Below are positions 1-8,621 of a stretch of 64,000 nucleotides of DNA, piece after piece. The number at the start of each line of letters is the position of its first letter. Positions within the stretch are counted from its first letter, which is position 1. The notes under the pieces were generated by a model. The model had not been told where the DNA came from, made no database searches, and saw nothing but the letters and a program-made list of their open reading frames with translations. This DNA comes from Roseobacter sp. MH60115. GTDB taxonomy: Bacteria > Pseudomonadota > Alphaproteobacteria > Rhodobacterales > Rhodobacteraceae. The stretch spans positions 317,501-381,500 of the forward strand of contig NZ_JADOBQ010000004.1 in NCBI RefSeq assembly GCF_015644665.1. Reading direction: 5' to 3'. The position numbers were made by a program, and so were the translations under genes.

Positions 1-1338
1 CGGTTAAGATCGTTTTGCGCAGTTGCTTTGGCAACTGGATTGATGGGCACAAGCGTCGGTGCAGCGGGCACGGCACAATCCTTGCGACCGGTATTGCGCC
101 CGGCGGAGCAGCCGACACAAGCGGCTGGGCAAATGACGGTTGTCGCCTCCGCGCTGCGTCCGAAGCTGCGTCCCGAAAACGCGGTGCCAACCCCGACACC
201 TGTGACGCAGGTCGCGTCCAACCCGGGATTTGAGCGTTGGATCAACAGTTTCGAAGGTCGTGCGCGGGCGCAGGGTATTCGTGCCTCGACTTTGCAGGCG
301 GCGTTTCGGGGGGTGCAATACGATCCCGATGTGATCCGCCGGGATCGCAATCAATCGGAGTTCACCAAGACGATCTGGGAGTATCTCGACAGTGCTGCGT
401 CAGACACCCGGATCCGGAATGGCAAGGCGGCTTTGCGGAAACACCGGCGTAAACTGGACGCCATCGAGGCGCGCTTTGGTGTGGAAAAAGAGGTTGTGGT
501 TGCCGTTTGGGGCCTGGAGAGCGCCTATGGCGAATATCGTGGCAAGAACGATATCATCCAGTCGCTGGCCACGCTGGCCTATGACGGGCGGCGTGGCGCG
601 TTTTTCGAAGAACAGCTAATCGCCGCGCTGAAAATCCTGCAGAATGGCGACACCAGCCCGCGCAACATGACCGGCAGTTGGGCGGGCGCGATGGGGCATA
701 CGCAATTCATCCCCACCTCTTACCTCGCTTACGCGGTGGATTTCACCGGAGACGGGCGGCGCGATATTTGGTCGGACGACCCGTCAGATGCGCTGGCGTC
801 GACGGCGGCCTATCTCAAGCGGTTCGGCTGGGTCAAAGGTCAGCCCTGGGGTGTGGAAGTGCAACTGCCGCGCGGGTTCAACTATGCCCAGGCCAGCCGC
901 AAGATCACCAAGACGCCCGGGCAGTGGGCGCGGCTGGGTGTGGTCGATATGAGTGGTCGTACGGTGCCGAATTATGGCAAGGCGTCGATCCTGCTGCCTG
1001 CGGGCGGGCAGGGGGCGGCCTTTATGATCTTCAAGAATTTCAGCGTCATCGAGCGGTATAATACCGCGGATGCCTATGTGATTGGCGTTGGGCATCTCAG
1101 TGACCGGATCAAGGGCGGGCCGTCGATCAAGGCAAGCTGGCCCCGTGGGGATCGGGCGTTGACCTTTGCGGAGCGCAAGGAAATGCAGCAGCGCCTGACA
1201 CGGGCCGGGTTCAGCACGCAAGGGATCGACGGGCGGATCGGGCCAAAAACCATCGAAGCGGTGCGGGCCTATCAGCGCAGCCAGGGGCTGGTGCAGGATG
1301 GGTATGCCTCGCTGAGCCTGCTCAAACGCCTGCGGTAA
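1..1338 (+). CDS. Lytic murein transglycosylase, MltB type, with peptidoglycan-binding domain (5' end outside window)
   Basis: Periplasmic enzyme that cleaves the glycan backbone of peptidoglycan. The frame is open from base 1 and already encodes the hydrophobic part of a signal peptide (FCAVALATGLMG), so the true start lies upstream of the window; 445 residues are visible. The catalytic core is of the MltB/SLT_2 type: WGLESAYGEYRG carries the expected catalytic glutamate, and MGHTQFIPTSY and GDGRRDIW are typical family blocks. The last 60 residues or so (GIDGRIGPKTIEAVRAYQ) form a PG_binding_1 domain that anchors the enzyme to the wall. The next gene is on the opposite strand and unrelated in function. 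The family is clear; the physiological role is not. Confidence 0.9.
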   Translation, partial: RLRSFCAVALATGLMGTSVGAAGTAQSLRPVLRPAEQPTQAAGQMTVVASALRPKLRPENAVPTPTPVTQVASNPGFERWINSFEGRARAQGIRASTLQAAFRGVQYDPDVIRRDRNQSEFTKTIWEYLDSAASDTRIRNGKAALRKHRRKLDAIEARFGVEKEVVVAVWGLESAYGEYRGKNDIIQSLATLAYDGRRGAFFEEQLIAALKILQNGDTSPRNMTGSWAGAMGHTQFIPTSYLAYAVDFTGDGRRDIWSDDPSDALASTAAYLKRFGWVKGQPWGVEVQLPRGFNYAQASRKITKTPGQWARLGVVDMSGRTVPNYGKASILLPAGGQGAAFMIFKNFSVIERYNTADAYVIGVGHLSDRIKGGPSIKASWPRGDRALTFAERKEMQQRLTRAGFSTQGIDGRIGPKTIEAVRAYQRSQGLVQDGYASLSLLKRLR

Positions 1339-1416
1339 GCTGGCTGTGGCGCGGGGTGGGACCCTGCGCCTCCGGCGGGCATATTTTTGGAACAATGAAG
1401 GCTTTGTGGTTTTCGT

Positions 1417-2595
1417 TTAGGCGGGGGACATGCCGCGCAGGCGTTCCGAGCGGCGGCGCAGCAGTTCCACCACTGTGAGCAGGGCGATGGAGACGATCAC
1501 GAGGATCGTGGCCACGGCGAGGATGGTTGGGCTGATCTGCTCGCGCAGGCCGGTGAACATCTGCCAGGGCAGCGTTTTCTGACCGGCGGAGCCCACGAAG
1601 AGCACCACTACGACTTCATCGAAACTGGTGATGAAGGCGAAGAGGCCACCGGAGATGACACCCGGCAGGATCAGCGGCATCTGCACGCGGAAGAAGGTTG
1701 TGACCGGTCCTGCGCCCATGTTGGCCGCTGCCCGCGTTAGCGAATTGTCAAAACCGACAAGCGTGGCGGTGACGGTGATGATCACAAAGGGAATGCCCAA
1801 GGCCGCGTGGGCCAGCACCACACCCATGTAGGTGCCTTGCAGGCCGATGCGGCTGTAGAAGAAATACATGCCCGCGGCGGAGATGATCAGGGGCACGATC
1901 ATCGGTGAGATCAGGATCGCCATGATGGCGCGGCGGAAGGGGACATGCTGTTGACTGAGGCCGATGGCTGCGAGTGTGCCAAAGCTGACGGAGAGCAATG
2001 TCGCCATGGGGGCGATTTTCACCGAATTTGCCAGTGCGCCCTGCCAATCGGAATTGGTGAAGAAGTCTTCGTAGTGTTTCAGCGAATAGCCTGCGGGATC
2101 AAAGCGCAGCATTTCCGGTGTGAAGGTGAAGAAATCCTCGGCGTTGAAGCTGAGCGGCATCACCACGAGGATGGGGGTGATCAGAAAGATCAGGATCGCG
2201 CCGCAGATCACGCGGAATGTGTAGTGCCAGAGCACTTGGCCCGGTGTGAGGTAGGGGGCGACATAGGCGCGGTATCGGCCTTCAAAAAGCCAGAAGGTGA
2301 ACCAGCCAAAGAACCAGCCGAAGAGTAACCCGATGATGCCTGCGGCCAGTCCGCCCATCAAAAACCCGGCCACCGCAAAGACGGCCGTCAACGCCCACCG
2401 CCCCTGTGCCTCGGCCTTGATGATTTGCGTCAGCAGAAAGGCGATGGCGCCCAAGAGGATGGCGCCGATGAGGATGCCGATCAGGGAACTGCCCTGCGCC
2501 GTGCCGACAAAGAGGCCGGCCACCGCACCGGCCGCCGCGACCACGGGCACATAGAAGGATACCGGCGTACGTGAAATGGGGGTCAAAGCAGCCAT
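1417..2595 (-). CDS. ABC transporter permease, PotC/PotI type, with extra N-terminal membrane segments
   Basis: Inner-membrane permease of a polyamine/opine-type ABC importer and last gene of the minus-strand operon. I chose ATG at 2595, two bases after the TGA of the upstream permease and behind a GGAGG ribosome site. The product has 392 residues, against roughly 260-280 for PotC. The extra length is an N-terminal block of about 130 residues with several glycine-rich hydrophobic segments, before the standard permease core starts near FRVICGAILIFLITPILVVM. The core carries the EAA-type loop (LTRAAANMGAGPVTTFFRVQMPLILPG is read as this region), which contacts the ATPase. Family assignment is secure; the transported substrate is inferred only from neighbours. 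Confidence 0.86.
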   Translation of the reverse strand: MAALTPISRTPVSFYVPVVAAAGAVAGLFVGTAQGSSLIGILIGAILLGAIAFLLTQIIKAEAQGRWALTAVFAVAGFLMGGLAAGIIGLLFGWFFGWFTFWLFEGRYRAYVAPYLTPGQVLWHYTFRVICGAILIFLITPILVVMPLSFNAEDFFTFTPEMLRFDPAGYSLKHYEDFFTNSDWQGALANSVKIAPMATLLSVSFGTLAAIGLSQQHVPFRRAIMAILISPMIVPLIISAAGMYFFYSRIGLQGTYMGVVLAHAALGIPFVIITVTATLVGFDNSLTRAAANMGAGPVTTFFRVQMPLILPGVISGGLFAFITSFDEVVVVLFVGSAGQKTLPWQMFTGLREQISPTILAVATILVIVSIALLTVVELLRRRSERLRGMSPA

Positions 2596-2597
2596 GG

Positions 2598-4238
2598 TCA
2601 GCCTCCGAGCTTCACGTTGTCGATGCCGACGATCTTGTCGTAGGCCCAATAGAGACCCAGCACGACTGCCAGCAGGATGGCCCCAAGTGCTGCGGCCAAC
2701 CCCCAGTTCAGCGAGCTGGAGATGTGATAGGCGATCCGGTTGGAGATGAAGGTGCCCGTCGTGCCGCCCACCAGTTCCGGCGTGATGTAATAGCCAATGG
2801 ATAAGATGAAGACGAGGATCGAGCCCGCCCCGATCCCGGGCACGGATTGCGGAAAATAGACCCGCCAGAAGGCTGTCCAGTTCGTGGCGCCCAGCGATTT
2901 CGCCGCGCGCAGGTAGCTGGGCGGGATGGTTTTCATCACGGAGTAGAGGGGTAGGATCATGAACGGCAGCAGGATGTGGGTCATTGCGATGATGGTGCCG
3001 GTCTGATTGTTGATCAGCGCAAGGCGACTGTCATCGGCCACCACGCCCAGCCAGACGAGCGTATCGTTGATCACCCCTTGCTGTTGCAGCATGACTTTCC
3101 AGGCGGAGGTGCGTACCAGCAGCGATGTCCAGAAGGGCAGCAACACCAGGATCATCAGCAGGTTCGCGGTGCGTGCGGGCAGGTTGGCGAGGATCCAGGC
3201 CACCGGGTAGCCGAGCAATATGCAACTGCCGGTGATGACCAGCGACATGAACAGCGTGCGAATGAAGAGTTTGATGTAGATTTGTTCGTTATCAGGGCGC
3301 ATTTCGGGCCCGTCGGGTGATTTCTTCATGTCCACAGCGTTGAGGAAATACCCCGAAGTGAAATCCGGGCTGTAGGTCTGGATCGTCTGCCAGACGTCAA
3401 TGCTGTGCCAGTCCTTGTCGATCTTCTCAAAAGCTGCCGGATAGTCCACGGTTTCGAATGTGCCGACGGCGCCCATGGCTTCCAGCAACTCGGCGGAACC
3501 GGGACCGGCGTAGCCCGAGACGTCCGGCTCTTGTATCAGGTCGTTGTAGAGCGCGGAGTAAACCAGCGCCCAGGGGTCTTCCTTGGCGAGGTTGTCCTCG
3601 TCTTCGTTCTGCACAAAATCGGCGAATATCTCGAAAGTCGCCGCGGTCTGCGGCAACAGGTCTTCGATCCCCTCGCGCAGCTCAAAGGCCGGCTGGCGGG
3701 TGTCTGCTTTGTCGTCCCATGCGGTCTGGTCGGCAAACCAGTCGTCGCTGCCCATCAGCGCATTCCAGTTTTCACTGTCTTTCCAGAAGCTGTCGAGGTC
3801 TTCGAATTGGTCCTGATAGACCTCACCCATGTCCTCGACCCTGCGGCCTGATTTGCGGAACAGCGATGAGACGCCCGTCAGTTCGTAGTTCAGACGCGAG
3901 CCGAGCCGGGTGTGTAGTTTGCGCTCCTGCGCGATGAAGACATCGGTGTAGAGCGCCTCAAAGACCTCGGGCGCGGGGAGATCACCCCCATCGCCCTCCC
4001 ACTCGGCCAGCAGCGTGGTTGTGCGCGGCAAAGTGTCCGAAACGATCTGGTTTTCGACCGAACGGAACAGCATATCCGCGATCGGTGCGATGAAGGTGAC
4101 GAGCACAAAAATCAGCAGCGGCGCGATCAGCATCAGCGCACGCAGCTTTTGCCGCCGCAGCGCCCGGTTGAGGCTGGATTTCAGCGTAGTGCCATCGGCA
4201 GCCATCATCGGGCCGCTGTCTTGCGTCGCGTCGGTCAT
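2598..4238 (-). CDS. ABC transporter permease, PotB/PotH type, with a large periplasmic insertion
   Basis: Inner-membrane permease paired with the gene at 1417-2595. It has 546 residues, about twice the usual length. The first membrane segment lies near residues 33-56. A hydrophilic, acidic stretch of about 255 residues (roughly 61-318) follows, and by topology it should lie in the periplasm. The normal permease core starts near YIKLFIRTLFMSLVITGSC. The EAA-type loop (RAAKSLGATNWTAFWRVYFP) is intact near residue 450. The ATG at 4238 directly follows the TGA of the DUF1330 gene, so translation is probably coupled. What the insertion does is unknown; contact with the binding protein or a cell-envelope partner is possible. 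Confidence 0.85.
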   Translation of the reverse strand: MTDATQDSGPMMAADGTTLKSSLNRALRRQKLRALMLIAPLLIFVLVTFIAPIADMLFRSVENQIVSDTLPRTTTLLAEWEGDGGDLPAPEVFEALYTDVFIAQERKLHTRLGSRLNYELTGVSSLFRKSGRRVEDMGEVYQDQFEDLDSFWKDSENWNALMGSDDWFADQTAWDDKADTRQPAFELREGIEDLLPQTAATFEIFADFVQNEDEDNLAKEDPWALVYSALYNDLIQEPDVSGYAGPGSAELLEAMGAVGTFETVDYPAAFEKIDKDWHSIDVWQTIQTYSPDFTSGYFLNAVDMKKSPDGPEMRPDNEQIYIKLFIRTLFMSLVITGSCILLGYPVAWILANLPARTANLLMILVLLPFWTSLLVRTSAWKVMLQQQGVINDTLVWLGVVADDSRLALINNQTGTIIAMTHILLPFMILPLYSVMKTIPPSYLRAAKSLGATNWTAFWRVYFPQSVPGIGAGSILVFILSIGYYITPELVGGTTGTFISNRIAYHISSSLNWGLAAALGAILLAVVLGLYWAYDKIVGIDNVKLGG

Positions 4239-4526
4239 TCAGGCACCTTCAACCACGATGATCGTGCTTTTCGCGGTGCGGTGCCGGATTTTCATGACTT
4301 CCTGATAGGCGGGGTCGTTGTAGGCCGCTTTGGCCGCCTCATACGACGGGAATTCGATGACCACATGGCGCTCGTGGCTTTCACCCTCCATCACTTCCGA
4401 CGGTCCGCCGCGGATGATGAAACGTCCTCCAAGCCCTTCCAGAATGGGCGTGTCCTTGATCACGTATTCCTTGTAGGCCTCCGGATCGGTGACGGTGATA
4501 TGGCCGATGATGTAGCCTTTGGGCAT
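4239..4526 (-). CDS. DUF1330 family protein in an ABC transporter operon
   Basis: Small protein of 95 residues with the ferredoxin-like alpha/beta fold expected of DUF1330 (dimeric alpha-beta barrel relatives). It begins MPKGYIIGHITVTDPEAYK and contains the family-typical segments VIEFPSYEAAKAAYNDPAYQ and HRTAKSTIIVVEG. I chose ATG 4526 behind AAAGGACA; an in-frame upstream start would add 12 residues with no better ribosome site. It lies between the binding protein and the permease genes of the operon. No function is established for the family. Its place suggests a link to metabolism of the imported compound rather than transport itself. Confidence 0.8.
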   Translation of the reverse strand: MPKGYIIGHITVTDPEAYKEYVIKDTPILEGLGGRFIIRGGPSEVMEGESHERHVVIEFPSYEAAKAAYNDPAYQEVMKIRHRTAKSTIIVVEGA

Positions 4527-4596
4527 TGGTCTGTCCTTTCGATGTGACGAGGGCCAATGCACGGCCCCCGCCGGTGATATCAGTCCCTAAACAGGC

Positions 4597-5709
4597 TTAT
4601 TGCGTCAGCCACGCCTGGAATTTTGCGTCCAGATCGTCGCGATAATCCGCCCACCATTCGTAGTTGTTCACGAATGTATTTTCCGCATTGTTGGGATCGG
4701 TTGGCATATGCGGTGCCATGTCGATGCCCAGTTCCGCGTGCTGACCGACCAGCGGTGCCGAAGACGCGCGTGCTGGGCCGTAGCTGATGTATTTGGCCTG
4801 ATCTGCGAGGCGCTGTGTATCGGTGGACACTTTGAGGTAGTCCATCACGCGGGCCAGACGGTCATCCGACAGACCGGTGGGTACGATCCAGCCGTCAAGA
4901 TCGAACATCTGCCAGTCCCAGGCCATACCAACCGGCTGACCTTGCTCCGCGATCACGGAGAACAGACGCCCGTTGAAGGTCGAGCCCATGAAGATCTCAC
5001 CATCGGCCAGCAGTTGCGGTGTTTCCGCACCGGCTGACCACCAGATTGTCTGGTCCTTGATCGTGTCGAGCTTGGCAAAGGCGCGGGCTTGACCCTCTTC
5101 GGTTTCCAGCACGTCATAGACGTCTTCATAGGCCACACCGTCGCAGAGCAGGGCCCATTCCATGTTGGCAATCGGGCGCTTGTTCAGCGCGCGTTTGCCC
5201 GGGTATTTTTCGATCTCGAACACATCGCAGGCGGAGGTTGGCGGCTCTACACCTTCCGGCACCATATCCGTGCGATAGCCGAAGGTGGTGGAGAACACGA
5301 TCTGCGGGATGAAGCAATCCGATGCAATCGTATCGCCGAAGTCTTCGGAGGCCGATGTACCATCGGGTGCGGGCGCAAGCACCTCATCATGATCGATTTC
5401 CATCGCCAACCCCTCGTCGCAGAGACGAATGGCGTCGGCGGCTTCCACATCCACCAGATCCCAGGTGATGTTGCCCGCTTCGTTCATCGCGCGCAGTTTC
5501 GCGACAGCTTCAGGCGAGGATTCATCGTTGATGATGCTGATGCCGGTCGCCTCCATATAGGGGTCATGGTAGGCCTTTTGCTGCGAGTTGGAATACGCAC
5601 CGCCCCAGCTGACGATGGTCATCTCATTGGCCATGTGGCCGTCGGCATTGGCCATACCCGCCGCAACCGTCAGTGCGGTGGAGGCCAAAAGCGTCTTGGT
5701 CAGTTTCAT
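4597..5709 (-). CDS. Periplasmic substrate-binding protein of a polyamine/opine-type ABC importer
   Basis: Secreted binding protein of 370 residues. A clear signal peptide (MKLTKTLLASTALTVAAGMANA) precedes the mature start near DGHMANEMTIVSWGGAY. The WGGAYSNSQQKAY segment and overall length match the PotD/PotF-like SBP_bac family. ATG 5709 follows GGAGACTATCA; a longer frame upstream lacks a signal peptide at its N terminus and was rejected. It lies directly downstream of the ATPase gene and upstream of DUF1330 and both permeases, so the operon encodes a complete importer. The ligand cannot be read from the sequence; putrescine/spermidine-like amines or opine-like compounds are the likely range. 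Confidence 0.86.
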   Translation of the reverse strand: MKLTKTLLASTALTVAAGMANADGHMANEMTIVSWGGAYSNSQQKAYHDPYMEATGISIINDESSPEAVAKLRAMNEAGNITWDLVDVEAADAIRLCDEGLAMEIDHDEVLAPAPDGTSASEDFGDTIASDCFIPQIVFSTTFGYRTDMVPEGVEPPTSACDVFEIEKYPGKRALNKRPIANMEWALLCDGVAYEDVYDVLETEEGQARAFAKLDTIKDQTIWWSAGAETPQLLADGEIFMGSTFNGRLFSVIAEQGQPVGMAWDWQMFDLDGWIVPTGLSDDRLARVMDYLKVSTDTQRLADQAKYISYGPARASSAPLVGQHAELGIDMAPHMPTDPNNAENTFVNNYEWWADYRDDLDAKFQAWLTQ

Positions 5710-5827
5710 TGATAGTCTCCCATTTGTGCGCCCGTTCATCGTCCGGAGGCAGGTGACAACGGGCTTGGTCGCCGCCTCTCTTTTGATCGCGCCCGTGAAG
5801 GGCACGACAGGTCACGCGCATTAGACG

Positions 5828-6928
5828 TCAGGCGTCCAACGCGCGGCAATCTTGCGGCAGCCAGCCAATCTCGATCTGCTGTCCCGGGGTCAGGCGTTCC
5901 ACATCCGGGGCGTTCCGGGTCTTGATCACGAACTCATCGGTGCCCGCCACGCGCAGGCGCGTGCGAAAGATGTCGCCCATGTAGATGAATTCCAGCACTT
6001 CGGCCTGAAGGGTATGGGCGTCCGCGCTCAGGCGGTCCTTGTTGTACTCCACCCGTTCGGGGCGGATGGAGACCCGTGTACGGTCCCCTGCAGCCGCGAC
6101 ATTCACCGGCTGTGCGTCGATCAACTCGCCATTGTCCAGCTGGATGAGCGCGGTGCCGCCCTTGATCTCTTTGACCTTGCCTTCGAGCGTATTGTTCTCG
6201 CCGATGAACTGCGCAACGAAGCTGTTTTCAGGTTCCTCATAGAGCTTGTCGGGCGGCGCCAGCTGCTGAATGCGGCCATCATCAAAGACCGCGACGCGGT
6301 CGGACATGGTCAGCGCTTCGGTCTGGTCGTGCGTCACATAGACCACGGTGATCCCCAGATCATGCGCCAGCTTGGTAATCTCGAACTGCAGGGTTTCGCG
6401 CAGTTGCTTGTCCAGCGCACCCAGCGGTTCGTCCATCAGCACCAGTTCAGGTTCAAACACCAGTGCGCGCGCCAGGGCGATCCGTTGCTGCTGGCCCCCC
6501 GACAATTGCGACGGGCGCCGCCCGGCAAAGCTTCCCATCTGCACCATGTCGAGGGCACGGGTGATCTTGGCCTCGCGGTCCGATTTGCCCATCTTGCGCA
6601 CTTCCAACGGGAAGGAGAGATTTTCGGCCACGGTCATATGCGGAAACAGCGCGTAGTTCTGAAACACCATACCAATGCCGCGCTTGTGCGGCGGGATATT
6701 GTTGATCGAAACCCCGTCCAGACGGATATCCCCGTGGGTGGCGGTCTCAAATCCGGCCAGCATCATCAGGCAGGTGGTTTTCCCGGACCCGGAGGGGCCA
6801 AGCATCGTCAGGAATTCACCTTTGGGCATCGAGAGGTTGAGGTCTTTGACGACGAGATTTTCGCCATCATAGCTTTTCTGCACACGTTCGAATTCCACGA
6901 ACGCGTCTGCATTACTAGTGTCGGCCAA
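5828..6928 (-). CDS. ABC transporter ATP-binding protein, PotA type
   Basis: ATPase that powers the importer encoded downstream. It has 366 residues from the TTG at 6928, which sits behind GGGGAGCC; a longer in-frame reading adds 26 residues without a good ribosome site. Walker A is GPSGSGKTT, the signature is LSGGQQQR, and Walker B is LVLMDEPLGALD, followed by the switch histidine in VYVTHDQ. The C-terminal third is the TOBE domain typical of PotA. It is the first gene of the five-gene minus-strand operon ending at 1417. An inverted repeat at 7091-7116 upstream may be the operator. Confidence 0.86.
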   Translation of the reverse strand: MADTSNADAFVEFERVQKSYDGENLVVKDLNLSMPKGEFLTMLGPSGSGKTTCLMMLAGFETATHGDIRLDGVSINNIPPHKRGIGMVFQNYALFPHMTVAENLSFPLEVRKMGKSDREAKITRALDMVQMGSFAGRRPSQLSGGQQQRIALARALVFEPELVLMDEPLGALDKQLRETLQFEITKLAHDLGITVVYVTHDQTEALTMSDRVAVFDDGRIQQLAPPDKLYEEPENSFVAQFIGENNTLEGKVKEIKGGTALIQLDNGELIDAQPVNVAAAGDRTRVSIRPERVEYNKDRLSADAHTLQAEVLEFIYMGDIFRTRLRVAGTDEFVIKTRNAPDVERLTPGQQIEIGWLPQDCRALDA

Positions 6929-7035
6929 GAGTGGCTCCCCGTTATGTCCGGCGGTTTTCCGCGCTGATTGTCGCAAATCTAACACCAAGCAACCGATCAG
7001 GTGCAAGCGCTTAACTCTCAGCGAGCGGTATCATT

Positions 7036-7045
7036 TTGAATTCAA
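7036..7045. promoter_or_regulatory. Perfect 10-base palindrome upstream of the PotA-like gene
   Basis: TTGAATTCAA lies in the AT-richer leader between the ABC operon and the aminotransferase gene. It is a possible regulator half-site pair, but such a short palindrome could also be chance. Confidence 0.25.
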
Positions 7046-7090
7046 GGCGATTTGACTGAATGCGGCCCTGATATTGAGCCGACGTGCTGC

Positions 7091-7116
7091 AAATTTCTGC
7101 CATAGTGACAGAATTT
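7091..7116. promoter_or_regulatory. Inverted repeat, candidate operator of the minus-strand ABC operon
   Basis: The arms TTCTGCCA and TGACAGAA flank a TAG spacer, with one mismatch; the symmetry extends into AAATT/AATTT on both sides. It lies about 165 bases upstream of the PotA-like start in the only intergenic region ahead of that operon. The regulator is unknown. The sequence differs from the GntR-type palindromes at 8600 and 9421, so this importer is probably controlled separately. Confidence 0.4.
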
Positions 7117-7154
7117 CCGGCCAAGCCGCAGCGCAGCGAATCGAGTGTCGGGCG

Positions 7155-8552
7155 TCAGCAGGCCGGTTTGAGCATGTCCTGCTCTTTTAACTGCGCATAG
7201 GTTTCATCCAGCGCGGTCCGGGCGCGGGTCATGAAGACATCGATATCCTCGGGTTCGATGATCAGAGGCGGAGAGATGATCATCCGATCCCCGACATGGC
7301 GCATGACCAAGTTGTTTGCAAAGCACCGCTCGCGGCACATATATCCCACGGTCCCCGCGTCTGCGGCGAATTTCGCGCGGCTTTCCTTATGCGGTGTCAG
7401 GGGCAGCGACGCCATCATCCCCTTGATCGACAGACCGCCAACCAATGGATGCTCGGCCAGCTTTTCCAGCCCTGCCTTCAGCGCCGGTGCGCCAACGGTG
7501 CGCACACGTTCGATGATGTCTTCTTCCTGCAGGATACGCAGGTTTTCCAGCGCCACGGCGGCAGCAACCGGGTGGCCGGAATAGGTATAGCCATGATTGA
7601 ATTCGGTGGCACCGATCACCTCTGCAACTTCGTCACAGACGATCGATCCGCCGATCGGCTGGTAGCCGGAACTCAACCCCTTGGCGATGGTCATGATGTG
7701 CGGGCGGATGCCCATGGTCTGGCTGCCGAACCAGTTGCCGGTGCGCCCAAAGCCGCAGATCACTTCGTCGGCGATCAGAAGGATGTCGTAGGCGTCACAG
7801 ATACGCTGGATTTCCGGCCAGTAGCTCTCGGGTGGGACGATGACCCCCCCTGCACCCTGGACCGGTTCGGCGATGAAGGCGGCAACCTTGTCTTCGCCCA
7901 ACTCCAGAATCTTGGCTTCCAGCTCCTGCGCGCGGGCCAGACCAAAGGCTTCGGGCGTCATATCACCGCCTTCGGCCCACCAGTCGGGCTGGTTGATGTG
8001 GTGAATTCCAGGGATCGGCATGCCGCCCTGCGCGTGCATGTAGCTCATACCGCCCAGGGAGCCCGACCCGACGGACGACCCGTGATAGGCATTCTTGCGG
8101 CTGATGATATGGCTCTTGCCGGGTTGGCCTTTCTCCGCCCAGTACGTGCGGACCATGCGGATGTTGGTATCGTTCGCCTCTGATCCCGACCCGGCGAAAA
8201 ACACATGGTTCAACCCCTCTGGTGCCAGCTTGGTGATTTCCTGTGCCAGAGCGATGGCCGGAACATGCGTGGTCATGAAGAACGTGTTGTAATAGGGCAG
8301 TTCCATCATCTGGCGGGCGGCCACCTCGGCCATTTCCTTGCGCCCGTAGCCGATGTTCACACACCACAGACCGGCCATGCCATCGAGGATCTGATTGCCT
8401 TCGCTATCCGTCAGATAAACGCCCTTTGCCCGCGTGATGACCCGCGCCCCTTTGTCCGCCAACTCGTCATTCGTGGTGAAAGGATGCATGTGGTGTGCTG
8501 CATCGAGCGCCTGAAGCTCCGCCGTGGGCATGTGGTTGGTGATTGCGGACAT
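7155..8552 (-). CDS. Class III pyridoxal-phosphate aminotransferase, putrescine-pyruvate type
   Basis: Cytosolic aminotransferase of 465 residues. It probably moves an amino group from a polyamine or omega-amino acid to pyruvate. The family blocks are present: AGLWCVNIGYGR near the N terminus, FFAGSGSEANDTNIR for phosphate binding, LIADEVICGFGRTG, and TIAKGLSSGYQPIGG with the lysine expected to bind pyridoxal phosphate. ATG 8552 was chosen behind AGGTG. The gene follows a GntR regulator gene on the same strand, and a copy of the shared palindrome (8600-8613) lies just upstream. With the polyamine importers and FAD oxidase nearby, a role in putrescine breakdown (SpuC-like) is the best inference; exact substrate is uncertain. 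Confidence 0.85.
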   Translation of the reverse strand: MSAITNHMPTAELQALDAAHHMHPFTTNDELADKGARVITRAKGVYLTDSEGNQILDGMAGLWCVNIGYGRKEMAEVAARQMMELPYYNTFFMTTHVPAIALAQEITKLAPEGLNHVFFAGSGSEANDTNIRMVRTYWAEKGQPGKSHIISRKNAYHGSSVGSGSLGGMSYMHAQGGMPIPGIHHINQPDWWAEGGDMTPEAFGLARAQELEAKILELGEDKVAAFIAEPVQGAGGVIVPPESYWPEIQRICDAYDILLIADEVICGFGRTGNWFGSQTMGIRPHIMTIAKGLSSGYQPIGGSIVCDEVAEVIGATEFNHGYTYSGHPVAAAVALENLRILQEEDIIERVRTVGAPALKAGLEKLAEHPLVGGLSIKGMMASLPLTPHKESRAKFAADAGTVGYMCRERCFANNLVMRHVGDRMIISPPLIIEPEDIDVFMTRARTALDETYAQLKEQDMLKPAC

Positions 8553-8599
8553 GGGGCACCTGTCAGTTGGAAAGTGAGGCATGTGGCCTGTGCGCGCAG

Positions 8600-8613
8600 A
8601 ATATGATCAAATT
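8600..8613. promoter_or_regulatory. Candidate GntR operator upstream of the aminotransferase
   Basis: AATATGATCAAATT matches the palindrome AATTTGATCAAATT at 13 of 14 positions. It lies between the stop of the GntR gene and the aminotransferase start, 48 bases ahead of the latter. Its partner copy is at 9421-9434. Confidence 0.6.
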
Positions 8614-8621
8614 ATCCAGAG

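Noticed and set aside
5852-6967. Plus-strand open frame of about 370 codons
   Set aside because: Antisense to the PotA-like ATPase, which has all ABC motifs.
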